Positions 26,769 to 34,826 of a stretch of DNA of 64,000 bases are shown here, in pieces. The first letter of the stretch is position 1, and each line of letters starts with the position of its first letter. Source of the stretch: Variovorax sp. PBS-H4. GTDB taxonomy: Bacteria; Pseudomonadota; Gammaproteobacteria; Burkholderiales; Burkholderiaceae_C. Under the pieces are notes generated by a model that worked only from the letters and a program-made list of their open reading frames with translations, did not search any database and was not told the origin of the DNA. The position numbers were made by a program, and so were the translations under genes. The DNA lies in contig NZ_LR594675.1 in NCBI RefSeq assembly GCF_901827205.1, positions 3,844,001 through 3,908,000 of the forward strand. The letters are read 5' to 3'.

Positions 26769-28232
26769 TCAACCCTTGAGAAAGAGATCGTCCACTTCGC
26801 CCGACACCGCCACTTTGCCTTGCGAAAGCAGGGCGCGGTGCTTGTCGAGTCGCCTGAGATCGTAGAGGTAGTTGACCATGAGCCCGTAGGACTGCTTCAG
26901 ACCCTTGGGCGAGGGATCGCCGGCCCAGTTGAGGCGCTCCACCCGCGCGCCATTGCCCAGGTGAAAGCGCGCCACCGGGTCGGCCGGCTTGCCCTCGGCA
27001 GTCGCGCGCCCCAGGTATTCGGCGGCGGCGTTCAGCAGCAGTTGACGCACCGGCGACTTGGCGTCGAGCGTGCTCGCCTCCTCTGCCGCGGCGAGCACGC
27101 GCTCAGCCGTGGGCGGCAGCGAACCGACCACCCGGCCCAGCTCGGTCTGGCGCTTCTCGTCCAGTCGGGTCAGCAGCGCGCCTGCATTCTTCGAGAGCCA
27201 GCCGCGAAAGCCGGGGATCGGGGACAGCGTGGCAAAGGTCTTGAGACGCGGCAGCTCGGCCTGCAGCGTCTCGACCACCCGCTTGATCAGCGAGTCGCCG
27301 AAGCTCACGCCGCGCAGGCCGTCCTGCGTGTTGCTGATCGAATAGAAGATCGCGGTGGTGGCGCGGTCGGCCTTGACCGGCGCCGCCGCCTCGTCGAGCA
27401 GCGGCACGATGCCCTCGCTGATGTGGTCGACCAGCGCCACCTCGACAAAGATCAGTGGCGTGTTGGGCAAGCGCGGATGGAAGAAGCCGTAGCAGCGGCG
27501 GTCGCTGTCGAGCCGGTTCTTGACGTCGGCCCAGCTCTTGATGTCGTGCACGGCTTCGTATTGGATCAACTTCTCGATCAGCGAGGCCGGCGAGTCCCAG
27601 CTGATGCGCCGCAGGTCCAGGAAGGCCACGTCGAACCAGGTCGAGAACAGGTGCTCGAGTTCGGCGTCCAGCGGAAGCAGGCGGCGGTCGCCCTTGAGAT
27701 GCGGCAGCAATTGCGCGCGCAGGTCGACCAGGAAGCGCATGCCCTCGGGTTCGATGGCAAAGCGCTGCAACAGGCGCAGGCGCGGCGAGACCAGGGCGCG
27801 CCGCAGATGCAATTGGGCCTGGGGCTCTTCGGCCGTGCCCATCGCGGCCTGGTGGCGGTCGCGCGCCGTGCTGACCTTGCCCAGGTCGGGGGCAAAGCAC
27901 TCGCTCATCAGCAGCCAGACGTCGCGCCGCTCGTCGAGCTCGCGCCCGGCGTACCACTGCACCACCGCATGGGCGCGGCGGCCGGCCTCGACCTCGCTGA
28001 TGCGCGGATCGATCACGGCTTGCAGCTCGCCCAGCGCGCGGCGCAGCGCACGCGGCGCCAGCGCCTCGCCGGGGCGGCGCAGCGTGGCCTCGAGCCGCTC
28101 GGCCAGCGGACGGGGGCCGGCATTGGCGGCCTTAGGCGTCTTGGTGCCAGCGGCTTGCTTGCTCTCGGCGTCGGCGTTCGGGCGCAGCCGCGAGACATTT
28201 CGCGTGATCCAGTCGGAGGCATTGGTGATCAT
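26769..28232 (-). CDS. matA: Malonyl-CoA decarboxylase
   Basis: Converts malonyl-CoA to acetyl-CoA and CO2. The 487-residue protein has the all-helical N-terminal part (RALRRALGELQAVIDPRISEVEAG…) and the GNAT-like C-terminal catalytic domain with TFATLSPIPGFRGWL near residue 330 and FHLGNGARVERLNWAGDPS near 435, followed by SYGLMVNYLYDL; these contain the conserved serine and histidine of the family. Its ATG overlaps the GntR stop as ATGA. With MatB it forms the two-step malonate to acetyl-CoA route known from Rhizobium mat operons. Confidence 0.95.
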   Translation of the reverse strand: MITNASDWITRNVSRLRPNADAESKQAAGTKTPKAANAGPRPLAERLEATLRRPGEALAPRALRRALGELQAVIDPRISEVEAGRRAHAVVQWYAGRELDERRDVWLLMSECFAPDLGKVSTARDRHQAAMGTAEEPQAQLHLRRALVSPRLRLLQRFAIEPEGMRFLVDLRAQLLPHLKGDRRLLPLDAELEHLFSTWFDVAFLDLRRISWDSPASLIEKLIQYEAVHDIKSWADVKNRLDSDRRCYGFFHPRLPNTPLIFVEVALVDHISEGIVPLLDEAAAPVKADRATTAIFYSISNTQDGLRGVSFGDSLIKRVVETLQAELPRLKTFATLSPIPGFRGWLSKNAGALLTRLDEKRQTELGRVVGSLPPTAERVLAAAEEASTLDAKSPVRQLLLNAAAEYLGRATAEGKPADPVARFHLGNGARVERLNWAGDPSPKGLKQSYGLMVNYLYDLRRLDKHRALLSQGKVAVSGEVDDLFLKG

Positions 28233-28897
28233 GAAATCAGCTTCGCTTTCTGTTGCGCAGCGACGGCCCGCAGGGCCTCGCGCTGGCGGCTCAGGTGGGT
28301 GCGCATGGCGGCCTCGGCCCCGTCGCTGTCGCGCGCCTTGAGCGCGGCAAACACGGCCAGGTGTTCCGAGAGGCTTTGCTCGAGCCTACCCGGTGCGTGC
28401 AACTGCTGCAGGCGTGCGAGTTTGAGGATCTTGCGCAGGTCGCTGATGACTTGGGCCAGCCAGCGGTTGTCGGCCAGCATGATGATGGCCTCGTGGATCG
28501 CAAAGTTGGTGGCGTAGTACTCGTTGATTCGCTTCGCGCGAGCATGGCGTGCCAGCCTGTCGTGCAAGGCCTCCAGCGCTGCCAGCTCGGCATCGCTGGC
28601 GTTGCGCGCCGCCTCCCATGCGCAGCGGCCTTCGAGCAGCGCGATCACCGGGAAAATCTCGTCCAGGTCCTTCTGCGTGACCTCGGCCACGAAGCAGCCG
28701 CGCCGCTGCTCGTGCCGCAGCAGGCCCTCGGCCGTCAGTACCTTGAGGGCCTCGCGCAAGGGTGTGCGCGAGATCGACAACCGCTCGCACAGTGCGGCCT
28801 CGTCGACGAAGCTGCCCGGCGCCAGGGTGCCCGCAAAGATTTCCTCGCGCAGGGTGGAGGCGACCTCGTCGTGCAGGGAGTTATGGACGATGCGCAT
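28229..28897 (-). CDS. matR: GntR-family (FCD) regulator of the malonate operon
   Basis: 222-residue regulator with an N-terminal winged helix (DEVASTLREEIFAGTLAPGSFVDEAALCERLSISRTPLREAL) over residues 8-55 and an FCD effector domain with the expected metal-binding positions (NFAIHEAI, SEHLAVFAAL, RTHLSRQ). It is the first gene of the operon and overlaps matA as ATGA, so it probably controls itself and the downstream genes through the palindrome at 28938-28953. The identity as MatR rests on gene neighbourhood. Confidence 0.9.
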   Translation of the reverse strand: MRIVHNSLHDEVASTLREEIFAGTLAPGSFVDEAALCERLSISRTPLREALKVLTAEGLLRHEQRRGCFVAEVTQKDLDEIFPVIALLEGRCAWEAARNASDAELAALEALHDRLARHARAKRINEYYATNFAIHEAIIMLADNRWLAQVISDLRKILKLARLQQLHAPGRLEQSLSEHLAVFAALKARDSDGAEAAMRTHLSRQREALRAVAAQQKAKLIS

Positions 28898-28929
28898 GGG
28901 TGCTGTTGTACCAGGCCGGAGTGGCCGTG

Positions 28930-28957
28930 ATTATCGGTAATTACGCGTAATTATCAA
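28930..28957 (-). promoter_or_regulatory. Sigma-70-type promoter of the malonate operon
   Basis: On the minus strand: TTGATA (-35, 28957-28952), a 16-base spacer, GATAAT (-10, 28935-28930). The predicted start lies about 25 bases before the matR ATG at 28897. The spacer is largely filled by the palindrome described separately. Confidence 0.65.
28938..28953. promoter_or_regulatory. Palindromic operator candidate for the GntR regulator
   Basis: TAATTACGCGTAATTA, a perfect 16-base palindrome sitting between the -35 and -10 boxes and 41 bases before the regulator's ATG. AT-rich symmetry in a GC-rich genome and its location inside the core promoter fit a repressor site. Confidence 0.7.
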
Positions 28958-29139
28958 CACGCAGGGTGTGGCGGAATCCGATCGCGGGCCCCGCAAAGCC
29001 TCAGCTCAGGAGCCAACTTCCCGGCAGTCAAGAACTGAGCCGCGGCGCGGAACCTTGCGCGCGCGACCGTCACACACTGTGTCGCCTGCGTTGTCAGGTG
29101 ACGTCAACAACATCCGCAACAAGCTGTGAAAAGAGCGTC

Positions 29140-30666
29140 ATGCACATCAAAAAGTCTCGCCCCCGCCCCGACCGCTCCGCTTACCAACCTTTGCTTTCCG
29201 AGGACTGGCGGGAAAGCCTTGGCAAGCTTTCACCCTCCGATCCGACTGCCAAATTCAATTCGCTGGTCCGCGAACTTGGCCGGCGACCCAGCTACATGCC
29301 AACTGACACTGAGTTGAGCATCTTGATCTCTGAATGCATGTTCCGTGGGAAGGTCAAACCCCTGAGCAACCTGCTGGCGCAGGTACCCTTGCAGACGCTC
29401 GAGATCAGCAGCCCCGCCAATGAACACGCATGGCGGACATTGCTCGAGGCCATGCCAGCCTCCAACTCGGTCAGCCAGCTCACCGTCTCCAAGCTGATCT
29501 TGTCCAAGCAAGAGTTCGATTGGGCTAGCACTTCTCTCCTGTTCGAACTCTTGGGTCAATTACCCGACCTGAAATCCCTGAACTTCAAGTCGTGTACCGT
29601 CCGATTGTCGGCGCCGCCCGATCCGCCGTCCTGCCCTCCCTTGCTCGAGCTGCGGAACCTGCACTTCGAGGATACGAACAAGCCCTTCAACCTGGCGTTG
29701 GAACTCCTCAACGCCTGCGCAAACTTGAGCGGGTTCCACCTCGACACAAATCATGGCATCGACGAAGGGGAGCATGACTCTCTCGCCGAGGCGCTCTCCG
29801 ACAGGCATGCCCTCACGCTGCAGGAGCTGACGCTGAGGTACTTGCGAGATGAAAAATGCGTCCTGTCATACAGCGTCCTGATAAAGAACGCGGCAGCGCT
29901 CCACCACGTGGATCTTTCCCTTAACGAACTGAGCTCATCCACCCTCCAGAACTTGAAAGAGGTGCTGTCGGGCAAGACCGGGTTGACCAGCCTGTCGCTC
30001 GCAGGCTGCTGCCCCGCATCGGACGAGATGTTCTATGAGAAGCAAGTCGCACGGATCGTCAGTCTGGAGAGCCTCGTCAGTCTGGACCTCTCGCTCAACA
30101 AATTCCCCTCGTCGATGAAACCAGTGTTGATGGCAATAACGAGCCACCCACGCTTGCAGTCCCTCAACCTCTGCGACGTCACCATGAGCGGGGAGCTCGT
30201 TACCGACGTATTGCCCATCATTCTGGAGAAAAACACAACGCTCATTTCTCTGAAACTGCTGACTTTGAAAGACAGCGACTTTGCGCGCCTGGTCGTCGCC
30301 ATGAACCAGAATCACTCACTGCGATCCCTGTCCATTCCGAACCTGGAGCGGCGGCTCTCCACGGTATCAGCAGAGGAGTCTCATCGGCTCTTTCCGAACT
30401 ATCTGGCTCTCATGGGGCGAGTCGCGCTCAACGAGAGAGCCTGGGAGATCGCGGTCATGGAAGGCCCCATGCAGGTGGTGCTGGGCAGCATGAGTGGCAT
30501 CGCTCCGAAGCGTGTTTTCCTCGACGTCGCCCGCTATGCAGCGGGTCATGTGGCCGCCGAGGGAACTGGCAACGAAGCGATGGCCTTGAGCCTCGTCAAC
30601 AAGGAGGCCCACGAGAAAAGCCTGGCAGGCTTGGCAGCGCTGAAGCGCCTTCACGAAAGGAAGTAA
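29140..30666 (+). CDS. Leucine-rich-repeat protein of unknown function
   Basis: About 508 residues (ATG at 29140; upstream frame remains open to 28966). From roughly residue 95 on it consists of degenerate LRRs of the longer ribonuclease-inhibitor type, e.g. LLGQLPDLKSLNFKSCTV, LTGLTSLSL-like blocks, LESLVSLDLSLNKFPSS and HPRLQSLNLCDVTMSG, ending in a non-repeat helical C-terminus with AALKRLHERK. I see no signal peptide or membrane segment. Its G+C is near 55% in the stretches I counted, clearly below its neighbours, suggesting transfer. LRR proteins of this build occur among secreted effectors of plant-associated bacteria, but no secretion box or chaperone gene is adjacent. Confidence 0.75.
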   Translation: MHIKKSRPRPDRSAYQPLLSEDWRESLGKLSPSDPTAKFNSLVRELGRRPSYMPTDTELSILISECMFRGKVKPLSNLLAQVPLQTLEISSPANEHAWRTLLEAMPASNSVSQLTVSKLILSKQEFDWASTSLLFELLGQLPDLKSLNFKSCTVRLSAPPDPPSCPPLLELRNLHFEDTNKPFNLALELLNACANLSGFHLDTNHGIDEGEHDSLAEALSDRHALTLQELTLRYLRDEKCVLSYSVLIKNAAALHHVDLSLNELSSSTLQNLKEVLSGKTGLTSLSLAGCCPASDEMFYEKQVARIVSLESLVSLDLSLNKFPSSMKPVLMAITSHPRLQSLNLCDVTMSGELVTDVLPIILEKNTTLISLKLLTLKDSDFARLVVAMNQNHSLRSLSIPNLERRLSTVSAEESHRLFPNYLALMGRVALNERAWEIAVMEGPMQVVLGSMSGIAPKRVFLDVARYAAGHVAAEGTGNEAMALSLVNKEAHEKSLAGLAALKRLHERK

Positions 30667-30770
30667 GCCGGGTACCGGACGCACAGATGGAAGGGTCTCA
30701 TGCCCTGCTCCAACGGCTCCACGTTTGGAAATGAGGTCACGCACCTGGCGTGATCCGGCCCTCCACGCGA

Positions 30771-31604
30771 TCAGCCCGTCCGGTGCGCTCCGTAGGCCGG
30801 CTGCGCCGCAGGCGCGCTGGCATAGAGCCACACGCCGAACAGGATCATCGGCACGCACAGCCATTGACCCATGCTCATGTTGAGCGCCAGCAGGCCCAGG
30901 AAGTCATCCGGCTCGCGGAAGAACTCCGCAGTAAAGCGCATCACGCCGTAGCCGATGAGGAACATCGCGGAAACGCGGCGCTCACGCCGTTCCTTGCGCG
31001 CATACAGCCACAGGATCACGAAGAGCAGCAGCCCTTCGAGCAGAAACTGGTAGACCTGCGAGGGGTGCCTCGGCAGCATCGAGCCGCTCTGCGGGAACAC
31101 CATGCCCCACGGCAGGTCGGCGCTGCTGAAGCGTCCCCACAACTCGCCGTTGATGAAGTTGCCGACGCGGCCCGCCGCCAATCCGGTGGGTACGCAGGGC
31201 GCGACGAAATCCATCACCTGCCAGAACGGCCGCGAACGTGAGCGCGCGAACCAGCCCATGGCGGCGATCACGCCGATGAGTCCGCCGTGAAAGCTCATGC
31301 CGCCCTGCCAGACGAAGAAGATCTCCAGCGGATGCGTGAGGTAGTAGCCGGGCTTGTAGAACAGGCAGTAGCCCAGCCGGCCTCCGACGATCACGCCCAT
31401 CACGCCAAGAAAGAGGATGTCCTCCAGGTCCTTGCGCGTCCAGGCTCCGGGCCCGGTGATGGAGCGAAAGGGCTCATGCCGCAGCCGGCGCATGCCGAGG
31501 AAATAGAAAAGCGCGAAGGCGGCCAGGTAGGTCAGGCCGTACCAGTGGATGGCGACCGGCCCGAGTTGCAAGGCCACGGGGTTGATCTGGGGGTACGTCA
31601 GCAT
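30771..31604 (-). CDS. lgt: Phosphatidylglycerol:prolipoprotein diacylglyceryl transferase
   Basis: First enzyme of lipoprotein maturation, in the inner membrane; attaches diacylglyceryl to the lipobox cysteine. The 277-residue protein has seven hydrophobic segments and the Lgt signatures GGMSFHGGLIGVI near residue 100 and GLAAGRVGNFINGELWGR near 140, with RHPSQVYQFLLEGLLLF afterwards. ATG at 31604 is chosen; the frame extends upstream to 31664 without coding character. It ends convergently with the LRR gene, leaving about 104 bases with nothing I recognise. Confidence 0.96.
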   Translation of the reverse strand: MLTYPQINPVALQLGPVAIHWYGLTYLAAFALFYFLGMRRLRHEPFRSITGPGAWTRKDLEDILFLGVMGVIVGGRLGYCLFYKPGYYLTHPLEIFFVWQGGMSFHGGLIGVIAAMGWFARSRSRPFWQVMDFVAPCVPTGLAAGRVGNFINGELWGRFSSADLPWGMVFPQSGSMLPRHPSQVYQFLLEGLLLFVILWLYARKERRERRVSAMFLIGYGVMRFTAEFFREPDDFLGLLALNMSMGQWLCVPMILFGVWLYASAPAAQPAYGAHRTG

Positions 31605-31664
31605 CGGGCTATTGTGCCGCGCGGCCTCGGCACGGCTGCGGCAGCGGCCGCATCCGTGGGTCAT

Positions 31665-32600
31665 TCATGTCGAGCCATTCGCGGCGATGAACTGCACGAA
31701 GCGCGCGAGCGCGGGGTTGGGCCCGGCGGCGGGCCAGACCAGGCTGGTCTCGCAGGCCGGCAGTACGGGCGCCCGGCGCCGCGCAACGGGCGCGAACTCG
31801 GCCGCCGCGCGGTAGACCACGCCGGCACGCCGGAACTGCGTCACGCTCTCGGGCACCCACGCCAATCCCAGGCCGCCCCAGACCAGGTTGACGATGGTCT
31901 GCATCTGGATCGCCTCCTGCGCCACCTGCGGCGCGAGTCCGGCCGCGTGATAGAGCCCGAAGATCGCATCGTGGAGCGAGGGCACGATGCGCCGCGGGAA
32001 GATCACCAGCGGCTCAGCCAGCGCCTGCGCCAATGGCAGCTTCGGGCGGCGCGCGAGCGGATGCCGCGCCGGCAGCGCCAGCACCAGCGGCTCTTCCGAC
32101 ACCGGCAGGCGCTCCAGTCCGGGCGGCGCGAAGCCCGGCGAGTGCAGCATCAGCCCCGCATCGATCTCACCACGCGCGAAGGCCTCGAGCTGCACGTCGC
32201 CGGTAGCCTCGACCAGTTCCAGCGCGACCTCCGGGCATTGCAGGCGAAACTCGCGCACCCAGGCCGGAAGGCGCTTGAAGCCGATGGTTGAGACGAAGGC
32301 CAGCCGCACCCGCCCGAGCTCGCCAGCCGCCGCCGCGCGGGCACGCCCGGGCAGCGCCTGTGCCCGCGCCAGCAGCTCATGCACCTCGGGCAGCAGCGCC
32401 TCGCCGGCCGGCGTGAGGGCAACGCGCCGCCGCGTGCGATCGAAAAGCACCACACCGAGCGACCGCTCCAGCTGGGCAATGGCCTGCGTCACGGGCGGCT
32501 GCGTCATGTGCAGGCGCTGTGCCGCACGCCCGAAGTGCAGTTCCTCGGCAACGGCGACAAACTGGCGCCACGCGCGCAACTCGATGGAGCTTTCTCTCAT
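31665..32600 (-). CDS. LysR-family transcriptional regulator, divergent from ilvD
   Basis: 311-residue LysR protein: helix-turn-helix over residues 20-50 (FGRAAQRLHMTQPPVTQAIAQLE) and a two-lobed effector domain (VRLAFVSTIGFKRLPAWVREFR…). It belongs to the subgroup with the ELHFGRAAxRLHMTQPPVT opening seen in CatM/BenM-like and many uncharacterised regulators. The 98-base gap to ilvD holds an inverted repeat suited to LysR binding, so ilvD and itself are probable targets. Confidence 0.9.
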   Translation of the reverse strand: MRESSIELRAWRQFVAVAEELHFGRAAQRLHMTQPPVTQAIAQLERSLGVVLFDRTRRRVALTPAGEALLPEVHELLARAQALPGRARAAAAGELGRVRLAFVSTIGFKRLPAWVREFRLQCPEVALELVEATGDVQLEAFARGEIDAGLMLHSPGFAPPGLERLPVSEEPLVLALPARHPLARRPKLPLAQALAEPLVIFPRRIVPSLHDAIFGLYHAAGLAPQVAQEAIQMQTIVNLVWGGLGLAWVPESVTQFRRAGVVYRAAAEFAPVARRRAPVLPACETSLVWPAAGPNPALARFVQFIAANGST

Positions 32601-32632
32601 ACGTGGAGCATATCAATGCGCCTTGAAATTCG

Positions 32633-32646
32633 GATTGGAAGCAATC
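32633..32646. promoter_or_regulatory. LysR-type inverted repeat in the regulator-ilvD gap
   Basis: GATTG-GAAG-CAATC, a perfect five-base inverted repeat with four-base centre; it fits within a T-N11-A arrangement (T at 32635, A at 32647). Located 33 bases upstream of the LysR start and 53 bases upstream of ilvD. Confidence 0.5.
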
Positions 32647-32698
32647 AGTCAATCGTCCGATACTTGCCTTCCCGATTTCCCCCACGAGCAGAGACACG

Positions 32699-34393
32699 AT
32701 GGACACCAAGACTATCCAGATCAACCGCCGCAGCGCCAACATCGTCGAAGGCAAGTCGCGCGCGCCCAACCGCTCGATGTTCTATGCGATGGGCTACGAA
32801 GAAGGCGACTTCAAGAAGCCGATGGTCGGCGTGGCCAATGGCCACAGCACCATCACGCCCTGCAATTCCGGCCTGCAGAAGCTGGCCGACGCGGCCATCG
32901 CAGGCATCGAGGAAGCCGGCGGCAACGCGCAGGTCTTCGGCACGCCCACCATTTCGGACGGCATGGCCATGGGCACCGAGGGCATGAAGTATTCGCTGGT
33001 GAGCCGCGAGGTGATCTCCGACTGCATCGAAACCTGCGTCGGCGGCCAGTGGATGGATGGCGTGCTGGTGGTCGGCGGCTGCGACAAGAACATGCCCGGC
33101 GGCCTGATGGGCATGCTGCGCGCCAACGTGCCGGCCATCTACGTCTACGGCGGCACCATCCTGCCGGGCCGGTACAAGGGCCAGGACCTGAACATCGTCA
33201 GTGTGTTCGAGGCGGTGGGCCAGAACGCCGCCGGCAACATGAGCGACGAGGACCTGAAGGAAATCGAGAAGCGCGCCATTCCCGGCACGGGCTCCTGCGG
33301 CGGCATGTACACCGCCAACACGATGAGCTCGGCCTTCGAGGCGCTGGGCATCTCGCTGCCCTACTCCTCGACCATGGCCAACCCGCACGACGAGAAGGCC
33401 AACTCGGCCAAGGAGTCGGCCAAGGTGCTGATCGAGGCGATCAAGAAGGACATCAAGCCGCGCGACATCGTGACGAAGGAAGCGATCGAGAACGCGGTAG
33501 CAGTGATCATGGCGACCGGCGGCTCGACGAATGCGGTGCTGCATTTCCTGGCCATCGCGCATGCGGCCGGCGTTGAATGGTCCATCGACGATTTCGAGCG
33601 CATGCGCAAGAAGGTGCCGGTGATCTGCGACCTGAAGCCCAGCGGCAAGTACCTGGCGGTGGACCTGCACCAGGCCGGCGGCATCCCGCAGGTCATGAAG
33701 ATCCTGCTGAACGCCGGCCTGCTGCACGGCGACTGCATCACCATCACCGGCCAGACCATCGCCGAAGTGCTGAAGGACGTACCGGACCAGCCGCGCGCCG
33801 ACCAGGACGTGATCCGCCCGATCACGAACCCGATGTACGCCGAGGGCCACCTGGCCATCCTGAAGGGCAACCTGTCGCCCGAGGGCGCGGTGGCGAAAAT
33901 CACCGGTCTGAAGAACCCGGTCATCACCGGCCCGGCGCGCGTCTTCGACGACGAACAGTCGGCGCTGCAGGCCATTCTCGACGGCAAGATCGTGGCCGGC
34001 GACGTGATGGTGCTTCGCTACCTCGGCCCCAAGGGCGGCCCCGGCATGCCGGAGATGCTGGCCCCCACCGGTGCGCTGATCGGGGCCGGCCTGGGCGAAA
34101 GCGTGGGGCTGATCACCGACGGCCGCTTCTCGGGCGGCACCTGGGGCATGGTTGTCGGGCACGTGGCACCCGAAGCAGCGGCCGGCGGCACCATCGCCTT
34201 CGTCAAGGAAGGCGACTCCATCACCATCGACGCGCACGAATTGAAGCTGGAGCTCAACGTGCCCGAGTCCGAAATTGCGAAGCGCCGCGAGGGTTGGAAG
34301 GCGCCCGCGCCGCGCTACACGCGCGGGGTGCAGGCGAAATTCGCCTTCAACGCCTCGAGCGCGAGTTCGGGGGCGGTGCTGGACAAGTTCTGA
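32699..34393 (+). CDS. ilvD: Dihydroxy-acid dehydratase
   Basis: Third common step of isoleucine/valine synthesis: dehydrates 2,3-dihydroxy acids to 2-oxo acids. The 564-residue protein has the iron-sulfur ligand cysteines at Cys55 (TITPCNSG), Cys128 (VGGCDKNMPG) and Cys200 (GTGSCGGMYTANTM), the pattern of the [2Fe-2S] plant/bacterial type. The C-terminal part has DGRFSGGTWGMVVGHVAPEA. The divergent LysR gene suggests substrate-dependent control. It is followed by a nested hairpin repeat that may end the transcript. Confidence 0.96.
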   Translation: MDTKTIQINRRSANIVEGKSRAPNRSMFYAMGYEEGDFKKPMVGVANGHSTITPCNSGLQKLADAAIAGIEEAGGNAQVFGTPTISDGMAMGTEGMKYSLVSREVISDCIETCVGGQWMDGVLVVGGCDKNMPGGLMGMLRANVPAIYVYGGTILPGRYKGQDLNIVSVFEAVGQNAAGNMSDEDLKEIEKRAIPGTGSCGGMYTANTMSSAFEALGISLPYSSTMANPHDEKANSAKESAKVLIEAIKKDIKPRDIVTKEAIENAVAVIMATGGSTNAVLHFLAIAHAAGVEWSIDDFERMRKKVPVICDLKPSGKYLAVDLHQAGGIPQVMKILLNAGLLHGDCITITGQTIAEVLKDVPDQPRADQDVIRPITNPMYAEGHLAILKGNLSPEGAVAKITGLKNPVITGPARVFDDEQSALQAILDGKIVAGDVMVLRYLGPKGGPGMPEMLAPTGALIGAGLGESVGLITDGRFSGGTWGMVVGHVAPEAAAGGTIAFVKEGDSITIDAHELKLELNVPESEIAKRREGWKAPAPRYTRGVQAKFAFNASSASSGAVLDKF

Positions 34394-34453
34394 GCTTCAC
34401 GGGGCGGCCTCGGAAAGGCTCGATGCGTTCGGGTTCGAAGTCCGGGGCGGGAC

Positions 34454-34547
34454 CGGGCCGGTGGGGCGTGCTGCTCCGTTCATGTCCCCCGGCGGCCTGC
34501 GGCCGCCTCCTCCTTTACTTCACTGCGCAGCACGCCCCACCGGCCCG
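34454..34547. repeat. Nested inverted repeat downstream of ilvD
   Basis: Two 21-base arms (34454-34474 and 34527-34547) are exact reverse complements. The 52-base loop contains a second perfect hairpin, GGCGGCC-TGC-GGCCGCC (34491-34507), and the stretch CTCCTCCTTTACTTCACTGC. The outer arms read GGGCCGGTGGGGCGTGCTGC on the plus strand. This looks like a dispersed Comamonadaceae intergenic repeat. It could also act as transcript end or protective structure for ilvD mRNA. Confidence 0.85.
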
Positions 34548-34600
34548 ACGTCAAAACCGCCAATCGCCCCCTACCTCCAACCGCCCCACCCCACGCAGCC

Positions 34601-34606
34601 TACAAT
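34601..34606 (+). promoter_or_regulatory. Candidate -10 box before the TPP riboswitch
   Basis: TACAAT about 29 bases before the first conserved riboswitch base. No convincing -35 box. Confidence 0.35.
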
Positions 34607-34634
34607 CCGCTTTGCTTCGCCAGACCGACTGAAG

Positions 34635-34731
34635 CAACGCTAGGGGTGCCCACCCGCGATACATCGTGTTGCAGGCAGGCTGAGAGAGTCCCTTTGAACC
34701 TGACTGAGGTAATCCTCGCGCAGGGAAGCTG
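34635..34731 (+). promoter_or_regulatory. TPP riboswitch (THI element)
   Basis: Leader of cytX. Conserved blocks in order: AGGGGTGCC (34642-34650), GGCTGAGAGAGTCCC (from 34678), TTTGAACCTGA (34693-34703), GGTAATCCTCGCGCAGGGAAG (described by position, 34708-34729). This is the full thi-box pattern. It should lower expression of the thiamine-precursor transporter, and possibly of the thiO-thiS-thiG-thiE genes beyond, when thiamine pyrophosphate is plentiful. The remaining bases from 34732 to the GGAG at 34816 form the expression platform; I did not resolve its alternative pairing. Confidence 0.95.
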
Positions 34732-34826
34732 GTCCGGCGGCCCCCGCGTCTTGGTCTTTTCTCGCGCGGAGGTCTTGCCGCCGTGGCCTCGCCCACCTGC
34801 CAAACGCTTTGCATTGGAGCAAATGG

